A stretch of 64,000 nt of DNA from Stutzerimonas stutzeri (lineage in GTDB: Bacteria > Pseudomonadota > Gammaproteobacteria > Pseudomonadales > Pseudomonadaceae), in contig NC_015740.1 in NCBI RefSeq assembly GCF_000219605.1, positions 1,116,001 through 1,180,000 on the forward strand, in the 5' to 3' direction. How positions within the stretch are numbered: position 1 is the stretch's first letter; each line of letters starts with the position of its first letter. The position numbers and the translations under genes are program-made. The notes under the pieces are model-generated. The model made no database searches, was not told the origin of the DNA, and saw only the letters and a list, made by a program, of their open reading frames with translations. This document shows positions 16,608 through 24,969 of the stretch, in pieces.

Positions 16608-18083
16608 ATGCACGCATTGATCGATCATCTGCTGCTGGGGGCGGACGCCAACGGCGAACCCAGCGTGCAGTCCCTGCGTCTTGCCAATCGGCATGGCCTG
16701 ATCGCCGGCGCCACCGGCACCGGAAAGACGGTGACCTTGCAACGGCTGGCCGAGCAGTTCAGCGATGCCGGGGTCGCGGTCTTCGCCGCGGACATCAAGG
16801 GTGACCTGTGCGGGCTGGGCGCCGCGGGCTCGCCTCAAGGCAAGATCGCCGAGCGGATCGCCAGCATGCCCTGGCTCGATCATCGTCCGCAGGCGTACCC
16901 GGTCACCCTGTGGGACGTACATGGTCGTAGCGGCCATCCCTTGCGTACTACGCTGAGCGAAATGGGGCCGCTGCTGCTCGGCAATCTGCTGCAACTGACC
17001 GATAGTCAGCAATCGGCGCTCTTTGCGGCCTTCAAGGTGGCGGATCGCGAAGGGCTGTTGCTGCTCGACCTGAAAGACCTCAAGGCGCTGCTCGCCCACC
17101 TCAAGGCTGAACCACAGATGCTGGGCGAGGACAGCGCGCTGTTCACCGCGGCCTCGTCGCAGGCCTTGTTGCGGCGCCTGGCGACGCTGGAGCAGCAGGG
17201 TGCTGAAGCCTTGTTCGGCGAACCTGCATTGCAGCTCGAAGATATCCTGCAGCCGGCGCCCGACGGACGCGGTGTCATCCATCTGCTCGATGCAAGCACG
17301 CTGGTTCACGAGGCGCCCAAGGTTTACGCGACCTTTCTGCTCTGGTTGCTGGCCGAGCTGTTCGAGCAGCTTCCGGAGCGGGGCGACGCCGATAGACCAG
17401 TGCTGGCGCTGTTCTTCGACGAGGCGCACCTGTTGTTCGGTGATACGCCAAAAGCACTGCAGGAGCGCCTGGTGCAGGTGGTACGGCTGATTCGCTCGAA
17501 GGGCGTGGGCGTCTACTTCGTTACGCAGTCTCCGGCCGATCTTCCGGATACGGTGCTGGCTCAGCTGGGGCTGCGCATCCAGCACGGGCTGCGGGCGTTC
17601 ACGGTCAAGGAGCAGAAGGCGCTGCGCTCGGTGGCGGACGGCTTTCGCGCCAACCCGGAATTCTCGACGCTCGATGTGCTGACCCAGCTTGGAATCGGCG
17701 AAGCGCTGGTCGGTGGTCTCGAGGAAAAGGGAACCCCAGCGATGGTGCAGCGCGTCGCGATCGCACCGCCGCAGTCGCGCATTGGTCCGCTGAGCGAGCC
17801 CGAACGCGCGGCACTTATCGCGCGCTCCGATCTTGGGCGTCGCTACGACAAGCCCTTCGATCGGGAGTCGGCCTACGAGATGCTGAGTGCCCGGGCAGCG
17901 CAGAACGTCGAGCAGGAGCGTGAAACTGCAAACAAGCCTCGTCGCGAGACGAACAAGACTGGCAGTGAATTGAGTGATCTGGCTGGCCGTGTAGTGAAGA
18001 GTGCGCTGAGCCAGGCCGCGAACCAGTTGGGGCGGCAGTTGGCCAGAGGTTTGCTGGGCTCTTTATGGGGCGGCAAGCGCTGA
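16608..18083 (+). CDS. HerA-like DUF853 ATPase (YjgR family)
   Basis: A 491-residue P-loop ATPase of the HerA/VirB4-like superfamily, close to E. coli YjgR (about 500 residues). Walker A is GATGTGKT near residue 36, Walker B is ALFFDEAHLLF near 270, and DLPDTVLAQLGLRIQHGLRAFT is family-typical. The C-terminal 100 residues form a charged linker and a short tail (KSALSQAANQLGRQLARGLLGSLWG) that may be an amphipathic or oligomerisation helix. YjgR has no firmly assigned role; a DNA-pumping motor role is inferred from the fold. Confidence 0.9.
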   Translation: MHALIDHLLLGADANGEPSVQSLRLANRHGLIAGATGTGKTVTLQRLAEQFSDAGVAVFAADIKGDLCGLGAAGSPQGKIAERIASMPWLDHRPQAYPVTLWDVHGRSGHPLRTTLSEMGPLLLGNLLQLTDSQQSALFAAFKVADREGLLLLDLKDLKALLAHLKAEPQMLGEDSALFTAASSQALLRRLATLEQQGAEALFGEPALQLEDILQPAPDGRGVIHLLDASTLVHEAPKVYATFLLWLLAELFEQLPERGDADRPVLALFFDEAHLLFGDTPKALQERLVQVVRLIRSKGVGVYFVTQSPADLPDTVLAQLGLRIQHGLRAFTVKEQKALRSVADGFRANPEFSTLDVLTQLGIGEALVGGLEEKGTPAMVQRVAIAPPQSRIGPLSEPERAALIARSDLGRRYDKPFDRESAYEMLSARAAQNVEQERETANKPRRETNKTGSELSDLAGRVVKSALSQAANQLGRQLARGLLGSLWGGKR

Positions 18084-18143
18084 CGGTTTCGTTCCAGCCG
18101 CAATTGACGCACTGCGTATGTTCGTACGCTTCAGATGCTGCGG

Positions 18144-18365
18144 TTAGGCCGGCGGTGTAATTGCGCCGTCACAATCGGCACGCTTCGCCTGTTCCAGCTT
18201 TTGAACTTCCTGTTGAAAAACCTGATCGAGCACGGTGGGCTTCTTTCGCCACGGTTTGCGTTCGGGCTCGCGTTCAGCGGCGTAAGTCGTTATTTCACCA
18301 CCGTAGATATTGGTAAAACGCTGAGCCTGGCGCTCGAGTTCTGCGCGCAGTTCGTCTTTGGTCAC
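18144..18365 (-). CDS. Small conserved-looking hypothetical protein, 73 aa
   Basis: From GTG 18365 the protein begins TKDELRAELERQAQRFTNIYGGEI and continues through a basic PERKPWRKKP stretch to a helix LDQVFQQEVQKLEQ. It is soluble and charged, resembling short helical regulators or accessory proteins of Pseudomonas; I cannot assign a function. AGG lies 9 nt upstream of the GTG. The reading frame extends further upstream (to 18467), but that part looks non-coding. It is convergent with the HerA-like gene. Confidence 0.6.
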   Translation of the reverse strand: MTKDELRAELERQAQRFTNIYGGEITTYAAEREPERKPWRKKPTVLDQVFQQEVQKLEQAKRADCDGAITPPA

Positions 18366-18607
18366 GTAATAAAACCTGTGTTGGATGATTTGAATTGAGA
18401 CGTGGCAGTCAGCAAATGATTGCATGGCCAGTTTGTAACCACTGTTTGCCGGCTGCATGGCCAGCATATGCCTGCAAGAAATGAGGTCAATTTAAAAGAT
18501 TTAAACAATTGCGGAGCAAGCGGCAAAAGCGAGGACTGGTTCGAAAAAAACGTCATGCCGATGAGTTGCGAAGTATGCCTCGCTATCCTTTACCGGGCCA
18601 GGAAAAA

Positions 18608-18631
18608 GAAAACCCGCCGAAGCGGGTTTTC
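18608..18631 (-). terminator. Intrinsic terminator of algA
   Basis: Perfect 10-bp stem GAAAACCCGC / GCGGGTTTTC with a CGAA loop; on the minus strand it continues into a T-rich TTTTCTTTTTCC tail, 20 nt after the algA stop. Confidence 0.9.
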
Positions 18632-18650
18632 CTCAATGCACCGAGAACAA

Positions 18651-20096
18651 CTATCGCGCCACTTTGGCCTCGTTGCTCTGTTCGGCGCGTCCGTAAACAT
18701 CGTCGAAGCGCTCGATATCGTCCTCACCCAGATAGCTGCCGGACTGGACTTCGATGATTTCCAGCGGAATCTTGCCCGGGTTGGCGAGGCGATGCACCGA
18801 AGTGATCGGAATATAGGTCGACTGATTCTCGGTGAGCAGGAACGTCTTGTCGTTGCAGGTTACCTGAGCGGTGCCGGATACCACGATCCAGTGCTCGGCA
18901 CGGTGGTGGTGCATCTGCAGCGAGAGGCTGGCGCCCGGATTCACGCAGATGCGCTTGACCTGGAAGCGACCGCCCATGTCCACCGAGTCGTACCAGCCCC
19001 AGGGGCGGTACACGGCGCAGTGGTTCTTGGTCTCGCTGCGCTCCTGGGCGTCGAGCTTGCTGACCAGTTTCTTGACGTCCTGCACCTTATCCTTGTGCGC
19101 AACCATCATGGCGTCTTTGGTTTCCACGACCACGATGTCTTCCAGACCCAGCACCGTGACCAGCTTGCCATTGCCGTGGACCAGGCAATTGCGCGAGTCC
19201 TCGGCGATCACGTCGCCTTTGAGCACGTTGCCATTCTGGTCCTTCTCGTGCACGTCCCAGATCGACGACCAGGAGCCGACATCGCTCCAGCCGGCGGACA
19301 TCGGAACCACACAGGCCAACTGAGTCTTTTCCATCACGGCGTAGTCGATGGAGTTGTCCGGGCAGCAGGCGAAGGTGGCCGGATCGATCAGCACTTCGTC
19401 GCCGTTCTTCACGCTGCGCTCGAGCGCGACCCAGCAGGTGTCGTAGATGTCCGGGTCGTGCTTCTTCAGTTCATCCAGGAAGACACTGGCGCGGAACAGG
19501 AACATGCCGCTGTTCCAGTAATAGTCGCCCGACTCCAGATAGCTCTGGGCGCGCGCTTCGTCCGGCTTCTCGACGAACTGGGCGACGCGCTTGATGCCAT
19601 CCGGCAGACCGGTATTGGCGTCCTGGCTGCCACGGATGTAGCCGTAGCCGGTTTCGGGACGGGTCGGCGGCACGCCGAAAAGCACCATCTCACCGTTCTC
19701 GGCGGCATTGGTGGCCAGCGCCAGGGAGCGCTGGAAGGCTTTCTGGTCTTCGATCACATGGTCAGCCGGCAGGACCAGCAGCAGCTCGTCGCGGCCTTCC
19801 TCGATCAGCTTCATCGCGGCGATGCCGATGGCGGGTGCCGTGTTGCGACCGAAAGGCTCGAGCAGCAGGCCCTGGACGCCCAGCTTGCGAGCCGCCAGCT
19901 GCTCCTTGACGATGAAGCGATGGTCCTTGTTGCACACCAGCAAAGGCTGCTGCATGCCGTCGAAGGCCAGGCGCTCGACAGTCTGCTGGAACAATGTCTG
20001 TTCGCCAGTCAGTGCAAGGAACTGCTTGGGGAACGACTTGCGGGAGAGGGGCCACAGTCGGGAGCCGCTACCACCTGAAAGAATAACCGGGATCAT
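18651..20096 (-). CDS. algA: Bifunctional phosphomannose isomerase / GDP-mannose pyrophosphorylase
   Basis: Makes GDP-mannose: isomerises fructose-6-P to mannose-6-P and joins mannose-1-P to GTP, feeding alginate, Psl-like or LPS mannose. The 481-residue protein has the pyrophosphorylase signature ILSGGSGSRLWPLSRKSFPK (residues 4-23) and FVEKP, and the C-terminal cupin isomerase with QMHHHRAEHWIVVSG. The start is ATG 20096 with AGGAGAAG upstream. It appears to be transcribed alone: terminator directly after, long gap before, no other exopolysaccharide gene in the window. The sequence, as recalled, is closer to AlgA than to PslB or WbpW, but the paralogue assignment is not certain. Confidence 0.88.
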   Translation of the reverse strand: MIPVILSGGSGSRLWPLSRKSFPKQFLALTGEQTLFQQTVERLAFDGMQQPLLVCNKDHRFIVKEQLAARKLGVQGLLLEPFGRNTAPAIGIAAMKLIEEGRDELLLVLPADHVIEDQKAFQRSLALATNAAENGEMVLFGVPPTRPETGYGYIRGSQDANTGLPDGIKRVAQFVEKPDEARAQSYLESGDYYWNSGMFLFRASVFLDELKKHDPDIYDTCWVALERSVKNGDEVLIDPATFACCPDNSIDYAVMEKTQLACVVPMSAGWSDVGSWSSIWDVHEKDQNGNVLKGDVIAEDSRNCLVHGNGKLVTVLGLEDIVVVETKDAMMVAHKDKVQDVKKLVSKLDAQERSETKNHCAVYRPWGWYDSVDMGGRFQVKRICVNPGASLSLQMHHHRAEHWIVVSGTAQVTCNDKTFLLTENQSTYIPITSVHRLANPGKIPLEIIEVQSGSYLGEDDIERFDDVYGRAEQSNEAKVAR

Positions 20097-20836
20097 ATTG
20101 CTTCTCCTGAATCGTTTCGAAGGTCGTTCTACTTGTTCGATGGGGCAGCCCATCTGGCTGCACCGCTCGTTTCGTGTTCATTCGCGAAGGAATCGCCGGA
20201 ACGAAATCCGCTCTGTCCCGAAGCGCTGCTCCGGGATTGGAAATCTGTATTCATTGGTTCGCTGAGTTACCGGACCATCGCGCTCAGGCCGTGGCTATCT
20301 GTTGCGCGCTGCCAGTTGATGCGTGCCTGTGGCCGACCAATGACGAGTTGATTGACGCCATCGTCGGGAGTGGTGCGTGGCGTATGTTGCGCGTCCAATA
20401 GGGGCGGTGCGTTTGCATGGCCGTAACCCTCTGTTCGTGCCTTGCTCGGCGTTTGTCATGCGAGGTGCCGCGTTGGCACTGCTCGACGCCTCGGCCATTG
20501 GCCTGATGCCCGGCAGCATCGCTGCTCGAGGTTGCGCTACCGCCGGGGTCGCGCTGCGACCGGGAACGGAGCGGTTTGCAAGTCTGATTACCCTATGCAC
20601 GTTCATGTGCGACGTCCCTTTCCACCTGGAATTGTCGGTACGCGCTTATGATTGCCAGCTGTGCTCGATAGTTCCCGCGCCGACTACCGTTGATCGGTGA
20701 GTTTTTTCGACGGGTTCTCGGTATGTGATCGACGGCGGGGCTGGACTCGACGGACCTGCGAGAGGGGCTGGCTGGGATGCAGGAGGGCGGCGCGGGAGAT
20801 GGATGGCGTGACGTCGCGCCATCCACTGAAGCCGGA
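20097..20836. other. 740-bp gap without a supported gene
   Basis: This lies between the algA start and the yaaA stop. The largest frames (20377-20700 plus, 20295-20606 minus) lack a good ribosome site and recognisable protein features. The algA promoter should be near the left end, but I see no convincing sigma-70 or AlgU match. At the right end a hairpin, GGATGGCG (20801-20808) / CGCCATCC (20817-20824), follows yaaA but has no U tract. A remnant gene or a small RNA cannot be excluded. Confidence 0.55.
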
Positions 20837-21616
20837 TTACTGGTCGCTGGCGTCGCGCAGGAAAACCAGGTGATCGGCAGAGGAGTCGTTCGCGCTGTAG
20901 CGGTAGCCTTCGTAGTCGAAGGCCGACAGCTGATCGGGGGTGCTGATGCGCTCCTTGATGATCCAGCGAGCCATCAGGCCTCGTGCCTTCTTCGCATAGA
21001 AGGAGATGATCTTGTACTGGCCGTTCTTCATGTCCTTGAAATCGACATTGATGATGCGGGCATTCAACGCATTGCGTTTGACCGCGCTGAAGTATTCGTT
21101 GGACGCCAGGTTGAGCAGCACGTCGTCGCCCTGATCGGCGAGCGCTTCGTTCAGCCAGTCGCTGATACGTTCGCCCCAGAACGCGTATAGGTCCTTGCCG
21201 CGGGGATTGGTCAGCTTGGTGCCCATCTCCAGGCGATAGGGCTGCATGAGGTCCAGCGGCCGCAGCAGGCCATAGAGTCCAGAGAGCATGCGCAGGTGCT
21301 TCTGCGCGAACAGCAGGTCGTCTTCGGTGAAGTCATCGGCGTTGAGTCCGGTATAGACGTCACCCTTGAACGCGAGCAGCGCCTGCTTGGCGTTGCTCGG
21401 GGTGAACGCCGGTGTCCAACTGCCGTAGCGAGCAACGTTCAACGCTGCCAGCTTGTCGGAGAGGTGCATCAGTTCGCTGATCTGCGCCGGCGAGTAGCGA
21501 CGAAGCAATTCGATCAACTGCTGTGAGTGGTCGAGGTACTGGGGCTGGGTGAAGCGTTCGGTTATCGGGGGCGTGTCGTAATCGAGTGTCTTGGCCGGGG
21601 AAATCACCATCAGCAT
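20837..21616 (-). CDS. yaaA: Peroxide stress protein YaaA (DUF328)
   Basis: In E. coli YaaA lowers free intracellular iron during hydrogen peroxide stress and binds DNA. The 259-residue protein matches the family in length (E. coli 258) and ends: [14 protein letters not shown] at the start, then [35 protein letters not shown] and [14 protein letters not shown] 21616 is preceded by AAGGAGA. It diverges from the CDF exporter gene, sharing a 135-bp region that holds a metal-type operator. Confidence 0.94.
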   Translation of the reverse strand: MLMVISPAKTLDYDTPPITERFTQPQYLDHSQQLIELLRRYSPAQISELMHLSDKLAALNVARYGSWTPAFTPSNAKQALLAFKGDVYTGLNADDFTEDDLLFAQKHLRMLSGLYGLLRPLDLMQPYRLEMGTKLTNPRGKDLYAFWGERISDWLNEALADQGDDVLLNLASNEYFSAVKRNALNARIINVDFKDMKNGQYKIISFYAKKARGLMARWIIKERISTPDQLSAFDYEGYRYSANDSSADHLVFLRDASDQ

Positions 21617-21695
21617 GCAAGGTCTCCTTTCTGATGGCGCGATTGTAGGGGCACGGCCGGCGAGTCTCCAGCTATGGGCGTCATAGCCTCTGGTG

Positions 21696-21726
21696 TTGAC
21701 CTTGCCCGTGGGGCAAGGCGCAAGCT
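21696..21726 (+). promoter_or_regulatory. CueR/MerR-type metal-responsive promoter
   Basis: TTGACC (-35, 21696-21701), a 19-nt spacer and CAAGCT (-10, 21721-21726) form the stretched promoter typical of MerR-family control. The spacer region holds the dyad ACCTTGC-N7-GCAAGGC (21699-21719), the spacing and half-site of CueR-type copper operators. It ends 25 nt before the CDF exporter ATG. No MerR-family gene is present in the window, so the regulator would act from elsewhere. Confidence 0.7.
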
Positions 21727-21751
21727 AGTGCCAGTCGAGTTAGGAGTTCGT

Positions 21752-22753
21752 ATGTCTGACTGCAATCACGCGCAATGGCAACCGCCACATGATTACCGCC
21801 CGCTCGAGCGCCGCTCGGAACGGCGAACATGGGCGGTGGTGATTCTCACCGGTCTGACGATGCTGCTGGAGATCGTCGCCGGTTACTGGTTCAACTCCAT
21901 GGCATTGCTCGCCGATGGCTGGCACATGGCCTCGCACATGGTCGCCATAGGCCTCGCCGCGCTCGCGTATCTGTTGGCGCGGCGCTATGCGGCGGACCAT
22001 CGTTTCGCGTTCGGCACCTGGAAGATCGAGGTGCTGGCCGGTTTCGCCAGCGCGCTGCTGCTGGTGGTGGTGGCGCTGTTCATGATCGGTGAGTCGTTGC
22101 TGCGCTTCTGGGCGCCGGCGGCGATCGGCTTCGATGAGGCGCTGGTGGTTGCGGTCGTCGGCCTGCTGGTGAATCTGTTATCGGCCTGGTTGCTGCGGGA
22201 CCAGCATGATCACGGCCACGGCCACGGCCACGGCCACGGCCACGGCGATGATGCCCATAGCCATGCTGAGCGGGGTCATGCGCACGCACACGGTGCGCCA
22301 GGCAAGGACCTCAACCGCCATGCAGCCTTCATCCATGTGTTGACCGATGCCCTGACCTCGGTGGCGGCCATCATCGCCTTGCTGGGCGGCAAGCTCTTCG
22401 GCTGGGGCTGGCTTGACCCGGCGATGGGCATCATCGGCGCCCTGGTGATTCTCGTCTGGGCCCGCGGTCTGTTGCGCGATACGGCCAAGGCGCTGCTGGA
22501 CCGTGAGATGGATGACCCGCTGGTGGGCAAGGTGCGCGAGGCGCTTGAGCGGGTGCCCGACACGGAGGTCACCGACCTGCATCTGTGGCGTGTGGGGCGA
22601 TCGCAGTACAGCTGCATCCTGAGCGTGGTGACGCATCAGCCCCACACGGCCGACCGCTACAAGGCGGCGCTGCAACCCTTTGCGCAGCTGGTGCACATCA
22701 CCGCCGAAGTGAATCGCTGCGGCGAAAGCGCGCACCTTGATTCTCGACAATAA
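21752..22753 (+). CDS. dmeF: CDF-family metal cation efflux transporter, DmeF-like
   Basis: Inner-membrane proton/metal antiporter expected to export divalent cations (Co, Ni or Zn). The 333-residue protein has six membrane segments with CDF metal sites MALLADGWHM (TM2) and AFIHVLTDALTS (TM5), separated by a His-rich cytosolic loop (about residues 152-185) with an uninterrupted HG repeat. WHM in TM2 is typical of DmeF. A C-terminal CTD follows (DTEVTDLHLWRVG). ATG 21752 has TAGGAG upstream. The adjacent CueR-type operator suggests metal induction. Substrate assignment is inference. Confidence 0.85.
   Translation: MSDCNHAQWQPPHDYRPLERRSERRTWAVVILTGLTMLLEIVAGYWFNSMALLADGWHMASHMVAIGLAALAYLLARRYAADHRFAFGTWKIEVLAGFASALLLVVVALFMIGESLLRFWAPAAIGFDEALVVAVVGLLVNLLSAWLLRDQHDHGHGHGHGHGHGDDAHSHAERGHAHAHGAPGKDLNRHAAFIHVLTDALTSVAAIIALLGGKLFGWGWLDPAMGIIGALVILVWARGLLRDTAKALLDREMDDPLVGKVREALERVPDTEVTDLHLWRVGRSQYSCILSVVTHQPHTADRYKAALQPFAQLVHITAEVNRCGESAHLDSRQ
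22211..22246 (+). repeat. Hexanucleotide microsatellite coding for HG repeats
   Basis: Six perfect tandem copies of CACGGC inside dmeF, encoding (His-Gly)6 in the cytosolic metal-buffering loop. The in-frame unit could vary in copy number without breaking the gene. Confidence 0.95.
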
Positions 22754-22826
22754 CGCGCAGGAAAGCCGCGAGCCAAGGCCCTGTGGTCGATTCGTGAAAA
22801 AAAGCCGTGTTCAACGGAAAAGTCTT

Positions 22827-22854
22827 TTGCCTGTCATAAGTTTTACGGTATTAC
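22827..22854 (+). promoter_or_regulatory. Candidate promoter with a PhoB-like half site upstream of phoH-like gene
   Basis: TTGCCT (-35), 16-nt spacer, TATTAC (-10). Overlapping it, 22831-22839 reads CTGTCATAA, a perfect E. coli Pho-box half; the flanking halves at 11-nt spacing are poor (about 4 of 7 upstream, 2 of 7 downstream). The leader to the gene would be about 150 nt. Confidence 0.35.
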
Positions 22855-23012
22855 CAAGTTCAGACCGCCGAACCCTGCGACACAGGTGGCGGCTCCTGGG
22901 CAGCCCCGAATCCACCGGCTTCCCTCGTCCGCTCACCCCCAATCGCACGGCGGTCACTCTGCGGCGGAGCGCTTATCCGCTTCGCTTCTGACCCTAGAAG
23001 AAGGTGATCGGT

Positions 23013-24401
23013 ATGGATGACTACGGCAGATCTCGCGCCACCCAGCCCACGCTCTACGTCCTCGACACGAACGTCCTGATACACGATCCCAACGCCTTGC
23101 TGAATTTCCAGGAACACCAGGTCGCCATTCCCATGACCGTGCTGGAGGAGCTCGATCAGCTCAAGACCGGCAAGCACAGCGTGGCGGCCGAGTGCCGCCA
23201 GGCGATCCGCCTGATCGACAAGCTACTGGGCGATGCCACGCCGGAAGAAGTCGAGTTGGGTGTGCCGATCCAACGTGGCAAGAGCGGCCCATCCGGAAGC
23301 CTTTCGATCCTGATGAGCAAGGGCGGCGACTCCATCGCACTCCCGGAAGACCTGAACGACAACAAGATCATCAATCAGGTGGTCAGGCTCAGCAAACAGC
23401 GGCCCGAGGTCCCCGTGGTGTTGGTGACCAAGGACATCAACATGCGCCTGAAGGCGCGAGCCTGCGGGGTGGCGGCCGAGGATTACCATACCGATCAACT
23501 GGTCGACGACATCGGCCAGCTGTCGCGGGGCTATCACAGTGTTAGTGGCTCCTTCTGGGACCGGGTGAGCAAGGTGGAGACCCACCAGGGCCATGGGCGC
23601 ACCTGGCATCGCGTCCAGCTGATCGACAACCTGCCGGCGGTGCACATCAACGAATTCATCATCGACGAGCAGGGCTTCGTGGGTTGGATCAAGGGCATCA
23701 AGGCCGATGAGCTGCTGCTGCTCGACCTGCATCAGGAGCCATTGCTGCACCAGGAAGCCTGGGGGTTGCGCCCGCGTGATATCCATCAGGCGCTGGCATT
23801 GTTCGCCTTGCTCGATCCGGATATCCATCTGGTCAACCTGTCCGGCGCTGCCGGCTCGGGCAAGACCATTCTGGCGCTGGCGGCGGCCATCGAGCAGACC
23901 GTGGTCAGCAAGCGCTACCGGCGCATCATTGCCACCCGCAGCGTGCAGGGGCTGGACGAAGACATCGGCTTCTTGCCCGGCACCGAGGCCGAGAAGATGG
24001 AGCCCTGGCTGGGGGCGATCACTGACAATCTCGAAGCGCTGCACATGGACGACGAGAACACCCACGGCAGCATCGATTACATCCTGCAGAAGGTACCGTT
24101 GCAGTTCAAATCGCTGAACTACATCCGCGGCCGTAGCTTCCAGCAGAGCCTGATTCTGATCGACGAGTGCCAGAACCTGACGCCGCACCAGATGAAGACC
24201 ATCATCACCCGTGCGGGCAACGGTTCGAAGGTGGTGTGTCTGGGCAACCTGGCGCAGATCGATACGCCCTATCTGTCCGCGACCAGTTCCGGATTGACCT
24301 ACCTCACCGAACGCTTCAAGGACTTCTCCCACGGCGTGCATATCACCCTGCAGGGCGTGCCGCGCTCGGTACTGGCTGAATACGCCGAAGCGCACATGTA
24401 G
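23013..24401 (+). CDS. PIN-PhoH fusion ATPase (PhoH2/YlaK type)
   Basis: A 462-residue protein with an N-terminal PIN ribonuclease domain (residues 13-150: YVLDTNVLIHDP, EELDQLK, LVTKDINMRLKA, acidic active-site residues present) and a C-terminal PhoH helicase/ATPase domain (Walker A GAAGSGKT near 285, Walker B LILIDECQNL near 375). PIN-PhoH proteins are sequence-specific RNA helicase/RNases in other bacteria, often toxin-antitoxin-like; in Pseudomonas they usually stand alone, as here. I chose ATG 23013, with AGAAGAAGG 8 nt upstream, over GTG 23004. No small antitoxin gene is seen upstream. Confidence 0.92.
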   Translation: MDDYGRSRATQPTLYVLDTNVLIHDPNALLNFQEHQVAIPMTVLEELDQLKTGKHSVAAECRQAIRLIDKLLGDATPEEVELGVPIQRGKSGPSGSLSILMSKGGDSIALPEDLNDNKIINQVVRLSKQRPEVPVVLVTKDINMRLKARACGVAAEDYHTDQLVDDIGQLSRGYHSVSGSFWDRVSKVETHQGHGRTWHRVQLIDNLPAVHINEFIIDEQGFVGWIKGIKADELLLLDLHQEPLLHQEAWGLRPRDIHQALALFALLDPDIHLVNLSGAAGSGKTILALAAAIEQTVVSKRYRRIIATRSVQGLDEDIGFLPGTEAEKMEPWLGAITDNLEALHMDDENTHGSIDYILQKVPLQFKSLNYIRGRSFQQSLILIDECQNLTPHQMKTIITRAGNGSKVVCLGNLAQIDTPYLSATSSGLTYLTERFKDFSHGVHITLQGVPRSVLAEYAEAHM

Positions 24402-24412
24402 AGGGCTCGAGG

Positions 24413-24457
24413 CTGGCGATGCCCGGAGTACCTCTTACGAGGCGGGTCCATCGCCAG
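24413..24457 (+). other. Nested inverted repeat between phoH-like gene and moaC
   Basis: CTGGCGATG (24413-24421) pairs with CATCGCCAG (24449-24457) around an inner CCTC/GAGG stem (24431-24442). There is no U tract. It could be a weak terminator of the PhoH-type gene or a leader element for moaCDE. Confidence 0.5.
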
Positions 24458-24498
24458 CGGCTGGGGTAGACTCCTGATTTTCAGCTCAGGAGCGCCAA

Positions 24499-24969
24499 AT
24501 GCTCACCCATCTCGATTCCCAAGGCCGCGCCAGCATGGTCGACGTCACCGACAAGGCCGTGACGGCGCGCGAGGCCGTGGCGGAGGCACGCGTGCGCATG
24601 CTGCCGCAGACCCTGCAGATGATTCAGCAGGGTGGCCATCCCAAGGGCGACGTATTCGCCGTGGCACGCGTCGCCGGCATCCAGGCGGCGAAGAAAACCC
24701 ATGAACTGATTCCGCTCTGTCACCCGCTGCTGCTGACCAGCATCAAGGTCGAGCTCCAGGCCGATGGCGAAGACAGCGTCCTGATCCGAGCGGTATGCAA
24801 GCTGGCGGGCCAGACGGGCGTGGAGATGGAGGCGCTGACCGCTGCGAGCGTCGCCGCATTGACCATCTATGACATGTGCAAGGCCGTGGACCGCGGCATG
24901 GTGATCGAAGGGGTGCGGTTGTTGGAAAAACTCGGCGGCAAGAGCGGACATTGGCAGGTGCAGGCATGA
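24499..24969 (+). CDS. moaC: Cyclic pyranopterin monophosphate synthase
   Basis: Second step of molybdenum cofactor synthesis, converting the MoaA product to cyclic pyranopterin monophosphate. The 156-residue protein shows the family signatures [14 protein letters not shown] (residues 13-26), [13 protein letters not shown] (catalytic Lys/His region) and [28 protein letters not shown] precedes the ATG. It heads moaC-moaD-moaE; the moaD ATG overlaps its stop. Confidence 0.97.
   Translation: MLTHLDSQGRASMVDVTDKAVTAREAVAEARVRMLPQTLQMIQQGGHPKGDVFAVARVAGIQAAKKTHELIPLCHPLLLTSIKVELQADGEDSVLIRAVCKLAGQTGVEMEALTAASVAALTIYDMCKAVDRGMVIEGVRLLEKLGGKSGHWQVQA

Noticed and set aside
18420..20078. 552-codon frame antisense to algA
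   Set aside because: Same effect of GC bias opposite a clear gene; the first part also crosses the algA terminator.
20295..20700. Frames of 103-107 codons in the gap between algA and yaaA
   Set aside because: Opposed overlapping frames of low-information composition without ribosome sites; kept only as an unexplained gap.
23013..24401. PIN-PhoH gene considered as a toxin-antitoxin module
   Set aside because: No small antitoxin frame with a ribosome site was found in the 259 bp upstream.
24413..24498. Molybdenum cofactor riboswitch before moaC
   Set aside because: The space is too short and the visible pairing does not resemble that RNA, which is usually found before moaA.
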